Assembly (NCBI GenBank): GCA_002482545.1
Contig: DLGF01000005.1
Coordinates: 1 to 64,000, forward strand
Length of the DNA stretch: 64,000 bases
Direction: 5' to 3'
DNA from: Sporomusaceae bacterium UBA7701
Lineage (GTDB): Bacteria; Bacillota; Negativicutes; Sporomusales; UBA7701
Under the pieces are notes generated by a model. That model searched no databases. It saw only the letters and a list, made by a program, of their open reading frames with translations, and was not told the DNA's origin. Shown piece by piece: positions 25,693-33,544 of this stretch. The number at the start of each line of letters is the position of its first letter. Positions within the stretch are counted from its first letter, which is position 1. The translations under genes and the position numbers were made by a program.

Positions 25693-27129
25693 CTATTGCG
25701 GCGGCTTGCCGCCGATACCGTATTTCTTGAGCCGGTATTGCAGCGACTGCCGCTTGATGCCCATCCGGCGAGCCGCTTCTGCTATATTTCCCCCGGCGGC
25801 GGCTAAAATTTCTTCAATCCGCTTTTTTTCATAAGCATCACGATCCATCTGAATCGACAGCCGGGTCTCCGCCGGTCTGTCCGGGGGCGTTTCCCGGCCG
25901 ATAAAACTGCGGAAGGCGCCGAAATTCAGAAACTGCAAATGCTCCAGGCGAATTTCGCCTGCATCGATAAAATTAAGCAGAGCCTCGACCGTGTGCTCCA
26001 GCTCGCGCACATTGCCGGGCCAGGCATAACGAAGAAAAATAGCGGCGACCTGGTCGCTGACTCCGGATACCTTCTTGTTGAACCGGGCGTTGTATTTTTT
26101 AATGAAATAGCCGGTCAGCTCGGCAATGTCTTCCCGGCGCTCTCTAAGCGGGGGAATCTCCACGCAGATAACGCTCAGCCGGTAAAACAAATCCTCGCGG
26201 AGCTTGCCCGAGCGCACGAGATCGACCGGCTTTTCATTGGTGGCGGCGATAAACCGCACATCCACCGGAGTATCCCTGCTTCCGCCCAGCCGCCGCACGG
26301 ACCCGTCCTGCAGCACCCGCAGCAGTTTGGCCTGCAGGGCCAGGCTCATGCTGTTGATCTCGTCCAGAAACACCGTGCCGCCGTTCGCTTGCTCCAAAAG
26401 GCCCTGTTTATCAGCCGCTCCGGTAAAGCTGCCCTTGGTGACGCCAAACAGAATGCTTTCCAGAAGCGTCTCCGGCAAGGCCGCGCAGTTCTGGGCCAGA
26501 AACGGCTTATGGCGGCGGCTGCCGCCATTATGCAGGCTTTGGGCGAACAGTTCCTTGCCCGTGCCGGTTTCGCCGTAAAGGAGAACCGTGGAAGTCGTGT
26601 GGGACACCTTGCTCAGCAGTTCTTTCAGCCGGCGCAGCCAGGGACTGGAGCCGATAATGTCCTCAAAAGTGAACCGGGGCGTTCCCTGCCGGGAACTGCG
26701 CCTTTTTTGGCTGAATTGGCGCTCGAGCGCGGCGACCTTTTCCGTGAGGGTGACGACCAGCGAAACATCCCGCGCTATTTCAAACGCGCCGGCAATATGA
26801 TCGCCTTCATAAACCGGAAAAGTCGAGTTGATTGTCCTGATTTCCCGCCCGTCGGAATTGAAATATTGCTGGTAGCGCTCCTCTATCGCCTCGCCGGTGG
26901 CCATCACGGCATGGAGGGTGCTGGAAGCGGGGGAAAGCGACGGGAGCACGTCGAACAAGCTGCGCCCCAAAACCTCTTCCTGTTTTAATCCTTCCAGATT
27001 GGCCAGCGTTTTATTATAAAACAGGATGCGGCAATCCCGATCCACCAGGGAAATGCCTTCTTCCAGAGAATCCAGCAGCTTTTTCAGCGGACCGCCTTGT
27101 AAAATCGTTTTTATCTGTTCCATATCCAC
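25693..27129 (-). CDS. RocR-like sigma-54-dependent activator
   Basis: A 478-residue activator. It has an N-terminal PAS domain (about 20-125), an AAA+ domain with GETGTGKELFAQ (Walker A), GSFTGA (the sigma-54 contact loop, variant of GAFTGA) and FLDEIN (Walker B), and a C-terminal Fis-type helix-turn-helix (ILAAAGGNIAEAARRMGIKR then QSLQYRLKKYGI). It precedes rocD in the same direction, the usual partner in arginine/ornithine catabolism (RocR of Bacillus). A consensus sigma-54 promoter upstream suggests it drives its own operon. The ligand is probably ornithine or a related compound, by context only. Confidence 0.9.
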   Translation of the reverse strand: MDMEQIKTILQGGPLKKLLDSLEEGISLVDRDCRILFYNKTLANLEGLKQEEVLGRSLFDVLPSLSPASSTLHAVMATGEAIEERYQQYFNSDGREIRTINSTFPVYEGDHIAGAFEIARDVSLVVTLTEKVAALERQFSQKRRSSRQGTPRFTFEDIIGSSPWLRRLKELLSKVSHTTSTVLLYGETGTGKELFAQSLHNGGSRRHKPFLAQNCAALPETLLESILFGVTKGSFTGAADKQGLLEQANGGTVFLDEINSMSLALQAKLLRVLQDGSVRRLGGSRDTPVDVRFIAATNEKPVDLVRSGKLREDLFYRLSVICVEIPPLRERREDIAELTGYFIKKYNARFNKKVSGVSDQVAAIFLRYAWPGNVRELEHTVEALLNFIDAGEIRLEHLQFLNFGAFRSFIGRETPPDRPAETRLSIQMDRDAYEKKRIEEILAAAGGNIAEAARRMGIKRQSLQYRLKKYGIGGKPPQ

Positions 27130-27252
27130 AGTCCCGACAGCCTCCTTACCGCCTATGAATCTTTCTATCCTGATTCATTTCAACGGCGGTAGGGAGAAAC
27201 CCTATAAACTGCGGCAGGAAAGATGCTGCCGGCCGGCTTGCGTACATTAAAA

Positions 27253-27268
27253 TGCAATTAGCGTGCCA
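27253..27268 (-). promoter_or_regulatory. Sigma-54 promoter of the activator-rocD operon
   Basis: On the minus strand TGGCACGCTAATTGCA matches the -24/-12 consensus (TGGCAC, N5, TTGCA) at every conserved position. It lies about 125 bp before the activator's start codon. Confidence 0.85.
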
Positions 27269-27315
27269 AAGCCTGAAAGCTAGAATTTACTTGGCTTTAT
27301 TCCCTGCTGCAATAG

Positions 27316-27346
27316 AAAAAGAACGCAAAATTATTTTGCGTTCTTT
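27316..27346. terminator. Terminator between PdxR-like gene and rocR operon
   Basis: AAAGAACGCAAAA (27318-27330) pairs with TTTTGCGTTCTTT (27334-27345). It follows the minus-strand gene ending at 27377 and separates it from the rocR promoter. Confidence 0.75.
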
Positions 27347-27376
27347 GCGCTCTTGAGAGCAAAATAATTTTTCGCT

Positions 27377-28777
27377 TCAGGAAGTTTCAAACCAGGCTTC
27401 CTTCAATAAACGGATCGCTGTCGGCATTTCAGCGGCCGGAATCTTGGAAAAGTACAAGATAATCTGGGAAGGCGCGACCGGGGCCTCACCCAGGTAATAA
27501 TCCTGCAGGAGCGCGATCCGGCAGCCTTTGGCCAGCGCCCGGTCGTACAGCTCCCTGGGCGTCAAGGCGGATTTTACGGTCAGCACCATATGGAGGCCCG
27601 ACTCGGTTTCATTGATTTCAACCCGCTTGCCGAACACGGTCCGGATATTGTCCCGGAATAAGGCGTGCTTCTCATTATAAAGCTTCCGGAGCCGGCGGAT
27701 CTGCCGCTCCAAATGGCCGTCGGCCATATAGCGGGCCAGCGCCAGTTGCTCGACGGTGGAAGTCGCCTGATTGTACACCGACGCTCTTTTCCGGTAGATT
27801 TCCAGCAGCCGGTCCGGCAGCACCATATAACTGATCCGGATGGAGGGAGGTATGACTTTGGAAAACGACCCCATATAAATGACCGTCCCCTCGGTATCCA
27901 GCCCCTTCAGCGCCGGAATGGGCCGCCCGAAATAACGGAATTCGCTGTCGTAATCGTCCTCGATAATGGTGGCGCCCGTTTGCCCGGCCCAGTTTAAAAG
28001 CCGGATCCGCTCGCCGATCGGCATGATATAGCCGGTGGGAAACTGGTGGGACGGCGTCACGTAAACCAGCCGCGCCCCGCTGGCCGCCAGCTCGCCGGTA
28101 TCGATCCCCTCCCGCCTGAGCCTGACCGGAATGATCCGGAACCCGCGGTCCTCCCAGATCCGCCGGCCGTTTTTGAAGCCCGGTTCTTCAAAGGCGATGC
28201 CCCCGTGATAAGGCTTTAGAATACCGGCCAGCATATTCAGCAGGCTTTGCACGCCCGGCCCGACAATAACCTGCTCCTGGTGGCAGTCCACTCCCCGGGA
28301 GCGGATATAATTGACGATCTGGCGGCGGAGCTCCGTCTCGCCTTCCGGGTCGCCATAACGCATCAGCCGGTTTTGATCCGTAAAAGCCTTATTGATATAC
28401 CGCCTCCACAGGGCAAAGTCAAAGCCCCCCATATCCATTTCGCCGCTGGCAAGATCGTATCTGACCGGGGGTTCCGCAGGGCTCTCCGCCGGTTTCGCCG
28501 CCTGAGACGCCGGGGCCGGCCAGGAGCTTTCGACAAACTTGTTGACCGAATAGCGCGCCCGGTTGCCGCTTTTGATATACCCCTCGCAAAGAAGCTGCTG
28601 GTAAGCCTTTTCGACCGTGATCTTACTGAGGGACAAGCTGTCGGCGAGCCCGCGGATGGAAGGAAATTTGTCGCCCTCCTTCAGCTTATGCTGTTCTATT
28701 TCGGCGCGGAAATGGCGGTAAAGCTGCATATATAAAGGTTCCCTGCCGGAATGGTCGAGCAGTATCAGCTCAGGCAT
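27377..28777 (-). CDS. pdxR: MocR/PdxR-type regulator (GntR helix fused to aminotransferase fold)
   Basis: A 466-residue protein with an N-terminal GntR winged helix (about 10-75; KFPSIRGLADSLSLSKITVE then KAYQQLLCEGYI). A full class-I aminotransferase-like domain follows, whose PLP-binding lysine lies in YMGSFSKVIPPSIRIS. MocR proteins use PLP or its adducts as the effector. Divergent from it is a pyridoxal-kinase-like gene, the usual partner of PdxR, so control of vitamin B6 salvage is inferred. An 8-bp inverted repeat in the intergenic region may be the operator. Confidence 0.9.
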   Translation of the reverse strand: MPELILLDHSGREPLYMQLYRHFRAEIEQHKLKEGDKFPSIRGLADSLSLSKITVEKAYQQLLCEGYIKSGNRARYSVNKFVESSWPAPASQAAKPAESPAEPPVRYDLASGEMDMGGFDFALWRRYINKAFTDQNRLMRYGDPEGETELRRQIVNYIRSRGVDCHQEQVIVGPGVQSLLNMLAGILKPYHGGIAFEEPGFKNGRRIWEDRGFRIIPVRLRREGIDTGELAASGARLVYVTPSHQFPTGYIMPIGERIRLLNWAGQTGATIIEDDYDSEFRYFGRPIPALKGLDTEGTVIYMGSFSKVIPPSIRISYMVLPDRLLEIYRKRASVYNQATSTVEQLALARYMADGHLERQIRRLRKLYNEKHALFRDNIRTVFGKRVEINETESGLHMVLTVKSALTPRELYDRALAKGCRIALLQDYYLGEAPVAPSQIILYFSKIPAAEMPTAIRLLKEAWFETS

Positions 28778-28801
28778 GTTTTATCCTCCGTCTGTACCTA
28801 T

Positions 28802-28828
28802 TTGAAATAGCTATTCTGTATATTTCAA
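28802..28828. promoter_or_regulatory. Inverted repeat between pdxR and pyridoxal kinase
   Basis: TTGAAATA (28802-28809) and TATTTCAA (28821-28828) form a perfect inverted repeat with an 11-bp spacer. TATAAT at 28846-28851 follows as the -10 for the kinase gene. Confidence 0.5.
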
Positions 28829-28919
28829 TAGTATCAGATTTATTTTATAATACAATCATGTTTGGCGAAAAAACTAATCGAAAGCGCCGTCTTTCAGTTT
28901 GACAGGAGGATTTTTCGAA

Positions 28920-29732
28920 ATGAAAGTACCCAAGGCACTCACCATCGCCGGCTCGGATACGAGCGGCGGCGCCGGCCTGCAGGCCGACATCAAGACGTTT
29001 CAGGAGTTTGGCGTATACGGCATGACGGCGATCACCGTGCTGGTCGCCCAGAATCCTGCGAATAACTGGGCCCATGATGTTTATCCCTTATCGCTCGAAG
29101 CCCTGGAAGCCCAAATCAACACCGTATTCGGCGGCATCGGCGTCGACGCCATGAAAACCGGCATGCTGGGCACCGTTGAAATCATTTCGCTGGTCGCCCG
29201 GAAACTGGACGAGTACCAGGTCAAAAACATCGTAATCGATCCGGTCATGATCTGTAAGGGCACCGATGAAGTGCTGCATCCGGAAACCGCAGTCGCCATA
29301 AGCCAGCAGCTTGCCCCGCGGGCCACCGTCATCACTCCCAACGTGTTTGAGGCCAGCCAGCTGAGCGGCATTCGCATTCAGTCCCTTGATACCATGAAAG
29401 AGGCGGCCGCTAAAATTCACGCCCTCGGTCCCAAGTACGTTCTGATCAAGGGCGGCGCCAAGCTGGGCACGGCTAATGCGATCGACATCTTGTACGACGG
29501 CAAGGAATTCACCACCTTTGAAACGCCGAAAATCAATACCCAGTACACGCACGGCGCCGGCTGCACCTACGCCGCGGCGATTACCGCCGGACTGGCCCAG
29601 GGATTGCCGGTGCCGGACGCGGTCGCCCAGGCCAAAAAATTCGTTACCCAGGCCATCCAGCACGGGTTCCCGATCAACTCCTACGTGGGTCCGACCTATC
29701 ACGCCGCCCACCGTTTGGTCAAGAAAGCCTGA
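28920..29732 (+). CDS. pdxK: ThiD-family kinase, probably pyridoxal/pyridoxine kinase
   Basis: A 270-residue ribokinase-fold enzyme with ALTIAGSDTSGGAGLQADIK at the substrate site, VIDPVMICKG, and the C-terminal anion-hole motif THGAGCTYAAAITAGLAQG with the catalytic base position. Firmicute ThiD-like proteins phosphorylate either hydroxymethylpyrimidine or pyridoxal. The divergent PdxR points to B6. GAGC replaces the usual GTGC or GDTFS pattern and is typical of PdxK of Bacillus. ATG 28920 is preceded by AGGAGGA; an upstream in-frame start is less likely. Confidence 0.87.
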   Translation: MKVPKALTIAGSDTSGGAGLQADIKTFQEFGVYGMTAITVLVAQNPANNWAHDVYPLSLEALEAQINTVFGGIGVDAMKTGMLGTVEIISLVARKLDEYQVKNIVIDPVMICKGTDEVLHPETAVAISQQLAPRATVITPNVFEASQLSGIRIQSLDTMKEAAAKIHALGPKYVLIKGGAKLGTANAIDILYDGKEFTTFETPKINTQYTHGAGCTYAAAITAGLAQGLPVPDAVAQAKKFVTQAIQHGFPINSYVGPTYHAAHRLVKKA

Positions 29733-29742
29733 ATGCAACATT

Positions 29743-29773
29743 AGGAACGTCCCTCTGGGGGCGTTCCTTTTTT
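29743..29773 (+). terminator. Terminator of pdxK
   Basis: AGGAACGTCCC and GGGGCGTTCCT pair around TCT, followed by T6. Confidence 0.88.
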
Positions 29774-29910
29774 CGTCGCAATGCTGCTGTACTGCCGAAA
29801 AGAGACGGGATATAAAAAGATAGGCTGTAGCTGCTATGAAAATCCGGCGACGGGCATTCTGTTTGATCGCCGCCCCGGCGCTTCTGGCCGGAAATCCCGT
29901 CTCAAAAAGC

Positions 29911-29963
29911 ATAATAACAGGCATCTGCCAAATTCCAATGTTGGCAGGTGCCTGTTATTTTTT
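29911..29963 (+). terminator. Second terminator-like hairpin in the pdxK/HAD gap
   Basis: An 18-bp stem (29913-29930 with 29942-29959) with T6. The 320-bp gap between pdxK and the HAD gene holds these two hairpins and no recognisable gene. This second hairpin could end a small RNA, but no promoter is clear. Confidence 0.8.
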
Positions 29964-30052
29964 AATGGAATACTTATTGAGGAAAGATCAGGGCTGATTC
30001 ACGAAGAACACCACTAAAGACAAACAACTATTGGGAGCAAAGAGGTGTCTGC

Positions 30053-30661
30053 ATGATTAAGAATGTAGTGTTCGATCTGGGCAATGTGTTGCTGAGATTC
30101 GAGCCCTTGGAGCATGTGCGGGGCAAGCTGGGGGATTGCGGTGCCGTTGAACAGGTCTATCAGGAAATCTTTTTGAGCGAGGAATGGGCCCTGCTGGACA
30201 GGGGAACCATCAGCGAAGAGGAAGCCGTTGGCCGGATGGTCGCCCGAAGCCGCGGCAACGGCCTCTCCATAAGACAATGCATGGATAATTGGTATGAGCT
30301 TCTCACCCCGATCGAAGAAACGGTGGATATCCTCAAAAAAGTAAAGGCCCGAGGGCGAAGAACCTACATATTATCGAATTTTCACCGGCTTTCCTACGAA
30401 AATGTAGCAAGCAGATACGATTTTTTCCGGTACTTTGATGGGGGAGTCATATCCTGCCGCGAAAAAATGGTCAAGCCGGACAGGGAAATCTACAACGCCC
30501 TGATTGAGCGCTATGGCATCAACCCGAACGAGTCCTTGTTCATCGATGACGCCAAAGCCAATATAGAAAGCGCCGGGAAACTGGGGTTTGCAACCATTCG
30601 TTTCGATACGCCGCAGCGTCTGCACGAGGAGTTGGTAGAAAGGGGCGTATTGGACGAATAA
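30053..30661 (+). CDS. HAD-superfamily hydrolase
   Basis: A 202-residue haloacid-dehalogenase-like phosphatase. Motif I is VVFDLGNVLLRF, with the second Asp of DxD replaced by Gly-Asn as in the YihX/epoxide-hydrolase-N-like subgroup. Motif II is in YILSNFHRLSYE, motif III is the Lys of KMVKPDREIY, and motif IV is LFIDDAKANIESA. It is likely a sugar-phosphate or nucleotide phosphatase; the substrate is unknown. ATG 30053 follows AAGAGGTG. A terminator follows at 30745-30790. Confidence 0.88.
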   Translation: MIKNVVFDLGNVLLRFEPLEHVRGKLGDCGAVEQVYQEIFLSEEWALLDRGTISEEEAVGRMVARSRGNGLSIRQCMDNWYELLTPIEETVDILKKVKARGRRTYILSNFHRLSYENVASRYDFFRYFDGGVISCREKMVKPDREIYNALIERYGINPNESLFIDDAKANIESAGKLGFATIRFDTPQRLHEELVERGVLDE

Positions 30662-30744
30662 CGGAATCGATGGAGTGAGTTGCAGGGCGTCTGTAAGGGG
30701 AACGCCCCGGTGGTACACAAGATACTTCTTTATTGGTAAAGGCG

Positions 30745-30790
30745 AAAGCTCCTGTCAAATTTTTATGAATTTGGCAGGAGCTTTTGTGTT
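30745..30790 (+). terminator. Terminator of HAD gene
   Basis: A 16-bp imperfect stem AAAGCTCCTGTCAAAT / ATTTGGCAGGAGCTTTT with a T tail. Confidence 0.85.
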
Positions 30791-30912
30791 TTAATGAAAG
30801 TATTGGATTAAAGAAGGAAGGGGAACGGGATTCCCGGGTTGCAGTGTTCCTGTTATTCGCGGAAAATAGTGAACACCGCGAAGCTGTTCGAGGCTAAATA
30901 ATCTTGCACATC

Positions 30913-31923
30913 CTAATCCTCATTGATCAACTGAGTCAAAACTTCCTCCAGCTCTTCGGCGTCCGGGAATTTATCCGGTCTGTACCGCAGAACGCCGTGC
31001 CGATCAATCATCACTAAGGCTGGGAACGAACGGCTATACTGAAGGAAATCTCCTCCGACCAACGTTGGCACGCTAGTATAGTATTTATCCAGTACGGACA
31101 TCGTGAACCGGCGTTCGCCGCTGCCGTTTACCGTATAAATATTAGCCTTAGTACCCTTTGCGTCGTAAACCTTTTGCATAACAGGGAGCATTTTATTGAG
31201 AAAGTTTTCATTCGTAAAACTCATCCAATAGAATAAAACGGTTGGCTTGCCTTTATAATCCAATTTTACCGGATACCCTTCCAAATCGCGGAACACATCG
31301 GCGGGCACCGTTTCGCCGAGATTGACCAGTCTTGGTACTTCCTTCTTCACCTCTTTGGGGGCCGCAAATTTGAGGTTGGGTGCTTGTTCGCCGCTGCCTT
31401 TAATTAGGTTTTCCAGATAGCTGTCTAAAGAATTTGCATCGATCCAGAATGTATTATTATAACGAACAATGCCATTTTTATCGATTATAACCATCGACGG
31501 CACGCTGGCGTTGTACTTCGTTGAGAATTCTTTTCTCTGCTCGAAGAAAACAGGCAGGCTCAGGTCGTGCTTCGCCAAGAAAACTCTGGCATACTCTGCT
31601 TCTTCCCGAACAACAAACAACAGCTTCATATCCTTGGCCCGCTTTGCATATAAGCTGGCTATCTGCTTTACCTTATTGACATCACCGTTCAACGTATACA
31701 ACGAAATGATCACCATAGGGGTTTCTTTAAACGAGATAGTTTGTAATTTGCCGTCCAGATCATATAAGGCTAGATCAGGAGCAATATCCCCGGCCTTTAC
31801 CCCGGCATGATCCCCTGTGACCGGAACTAAATCATCGTCTTTCAGCTCCGCCCAGGCGGCGTTATTATTGCCAAAGGCCGTAAAAAGGAAAATAAATGCT
31901 ATCAATAGGCGACATAGTTTCAC
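30913..31923 (-). CDS. Secreted protein with two cysteine-less redoxin domains
   Basis: A 336-residue protein with a signal peptide (MKLCRLLIAFIFLFTAFG, cleaved near WAE). It has two thioredoxin/AhpC-TSA-fold domains, at about 45-190 and about 205-335. Both follow the redoxin pattern (GDIAPDLALYDLDGKLQTIS; GETVPADVFRDLEGYPVKLD; PSMVIIDKNGIVRYNN; FPALVMIDRHGVLRYRP). The positions of the CXXC are occupied by YTLNGD and WMSFTN, so neither domain can do dithiol chemistry. The start is GTG after GAGGAGG. A binding or chaperone role outside the membrane is possible; function is unknown. Confidence 0.85.
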   Translation of the reverse strand: MKLCRLLIAFIFLFTAFGNNNAAWAELKDDDLVPVTGDHAGVKAGDIAPDLALYDLDGKLQTISFKETPMVIISLYTLNGDVNKVKQIASLYAKRAKDMKLLFVVREEAEYARVFLAKHDLSLPVFFEQRKEFSTKYNASVPSMVIIDKNGIVRYNNTFWIDANSLDSYLENLIKGSGEQAPNLKFAAPKEVKKEVPRLVNLGETVPADVFRDLEGYPVKLDYKGKPTVLFYWMSFTNENFLNKMLPVMQKVYDAKGTKANIYTVNGSGERRFTMSVLDKYYTSVPTLVGGDFLQYSRSFPALVMIDRHGVLRYRPDKFPDAEELEEVLTQLINED

Positions 31924-32150
31924 TAGGTATCCTCCTCTATTTCAGTCCTGTGCGTAAAAATTTGGTATAGTTCTCATTCAACATCTGCCCGGTAATCTCC
32001 TATGAAGAGAAATATGAACAGGATGAGGTGTTGCGGAAACTGAAAAAGATGGATGATCGATCCGTTCAGGCGGGGAACGAAGAACCCACAGAAACACCCA
32101 CAAAGTTTTTAAAAGGGAGCGCTGCTCCCCGAAATGAAAGGCGGGCTACT

Positions 32151-32573
32151 ATGAGAGATAAGAAAACCATATATTTTGCCGTTAAGGCCCTTATCCTCAA
32201 TGGCGGGGATTTCTTAATCATGCATAAAGCGGAAGCGGAAGAGGCTGTATGGGAACTGCCGGGGGGCAGAATGGAATATGGGGAGACAGCGGAAGAAACG
32301 CTGGCAAGAGAAGTATTGGAAGAAACGGGCCTTGGGGTTGTTCCGATCAGGGTCCTGGATACATGGAACTGTGTATATGAAATGTATCAAATTACAGGAA
32401 TTATCTATCTGTGTAAAGCCCAAAACAACGAAGTACGATTATCGGAGGAACATGATCGATTCCGATGGGTCAATGCAGGCATGGACTCTGCGGCTGCTAT
32501 GCATGAAGCTTTCCGCGAAAAAATGGTCGGATGGAATTGGGATGAAATTAAGCTGCCGGGTGCATCATGCTAG
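32151..32573 (+). CDS. NUDIX hydrolase
   Basis: A 140-residue NUDIX protein. The complete Nudix box lies within GGRMEYGETAEETLAREVLE followed by ETGLG (GX5EX7REUXEEXGU), which binds divalent metal and cleaves nucleoside diphosphate linkages. ATG 32151 follows a weak AAAGGCGGG. An open frame extends to 32028 but that part has no family similarity and includes a GGGAGCGCTGCTCCC hairpin, so I leave it out. The substrate is unknown. The RNA module copy 2 begins 53 bp after the stop. Confidence 0.88.
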   Translation: MRDKKTIYFAVKALILNGGDFLIMHKAEAEEAVWELPGGRMEYGETAEETLAREVLEETGLGVVPIRVLDTWNCVYEMYQITGIIYLCKAQNNEVRLSEEHDRFRWVNAGMDSAAAMHEAFREKMVGWNWDEIKLPGASC

Positions 32574-32625
32574 CCCTCTAAAATCCCCAACTCTTCCCTC
32601 CAATCCCCGATCTTCGCAAATTTCC

Positions 32626-32654
32626 TTGCCATACCAAAATCAGGAAGATATAAT
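32626..32654 (+). promoter_or_regulatory. Sigma-A promoter of structured RNA copy 2
   Basis: TTGCCA (32626-32631), 17-nt spacer, TATAAT (32649-32654), identical to the promoter of copy 1. Confidence 0.8.
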
Positions 32655-32661
32655 AAAATCA

Positions 32662-33018
32662 GGTGGAAATTAAAAAGTCGCCGTGACCTGAGGGTGCTGG
32701 AACACCCTCAGGCTCGCGCAGGTGACAGGGCACCTACACGCAACAGCAAGCTGTCCACGACGACAATTGTATTATACAATGTCTTCCCCCTTTCAACAAG
32801 GGAGGAGCCATTGGCAGTGCGATTGGCGGCCTGGGCGGAAGGCTGCGCGACCGCCTGCCTAGATGACGGCATGGCCGAAGGTACAGGCTGAAAAAAGCGG
32901 ACAAAGCCCCCCAAAGGCAAAGGGGTGTCCGCGATGGATGGCGTGTTTCCTCCGGGCTATGACGGGCAACGAAGCAAATTGGCGCATGTGTAGGTTCAGA
33001 ACCTGACATGCGCTTTTT
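32662..33018 (+). ncRNA. Structured RNA of about 357 nt, copy 2
   Basis: This is homologous to 5337-5698 across its length. The stem CCTGAGGGTG...CACCCTCAGG (32687-32712) is perfect here and replaces A-T pairs of copy 1 by G-C pairs. AGGTG...CACCT, the GTATTATAC hairpin, GCGGACA...TGTCCGC and the terminator are all kept, while loops and linkers vary in length. This pattern indicates selection on RNA structure rather than on a protein. Confidence 0.65.
32982..33018 (+). terminator. Terminator of structured RNA copy 2
   Basis: GCGCATGT / ACATGCGC with an inner AGGTT / AACCT and a tight CAG loop, then T5. Confidence 0.88.
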
Positions 33019-33157
33019 AATTTCCCCTGAACCAGGCCGCGCGGGCCTCCCTGACTGAGGGAGGCCCAAGACCGGCCTGAATACGGGGGAAGGAATAGAG
33101 AACGATGCCAAAGGCTGGACAAAGACACCCGGACGGAAGCGCGAAGGGAGGCCCGGC

Positions 33158-33454
33158 ATGAAGAAAACCCTGTTGGAAGAACTCTATCGCGGCAATCTCC
33201 GCCTCGATGAGGGGATCGTCCCCGACGACCCCGAGTATCAGGACCTGACCCAGCAAATCATCGACATTATGGACGCCTGGAAAGAGCAGCTGCCGGCCGA
33301 CCGCTACGAGCAATTGGAGACCCTGATGGAATTGCAGTGCCAGACCATCGCCATGGAAGCCGCGATGGCCTTCTGCTGCGGTTTCAAGCTGGGCGCGGCG
33401 ATCCTGCTGGAGGTGGTCTCCGGGAAGGAGGGCTTTATCCAGGGCGGAGGCTGA
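33158..33454 (+). CDS. DUF6809 family small protein, copy 2
   Basis: 98 residues, 89 of them identical to the protein at 5842-6138, with the same AAGGGAGG ribosome binding site and spacing. The replacements (such as Ile to Val, Arg to Gln, Met to Leu, Asp to Glu) are mostly mild, which suggests both genes are still under selection. It lies 140 nt after the terminator of the structured RNA, as in copy 1, and ends before a strong terminator. Function is unknown. Confidence 0.8.
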   Translation: MKKTLLEELYRGNLRLDEGIVPDDPEYQDLTQQIIDIMDAWKEQLPADRYEQLETLMELQCQTIAMEAAMAFCCGFKLGAAILLEVVSGKEGFIQGGG

Positions 33455-33485
33455 ACCGCCGTCCGGCCCGAGGCCTGGGGAAACG

Positions 33486-33535
33486 AGGGGGACATTCCCG
33501 GCGGCGCTTTGCCGCCGCCGGGAATGTCCCTTTGT
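33486..33535. terminator. Terminator between convergent DUF6809 and aminotransferase genes
   Basis: An 18-bp GC-rich stem (33488-33505 with 33513-33530) with CTTT loop. Confidence 0.8.
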
Positions 33536-33544
33536 GTCCGGTTA

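Noticed and set aside
32028..32150. N-terminal extension of the NUDIX frame
   Set aside because: It has no similarity to NUDIX proteins and contains a hairpin; ATG 32151 gives the standard length.
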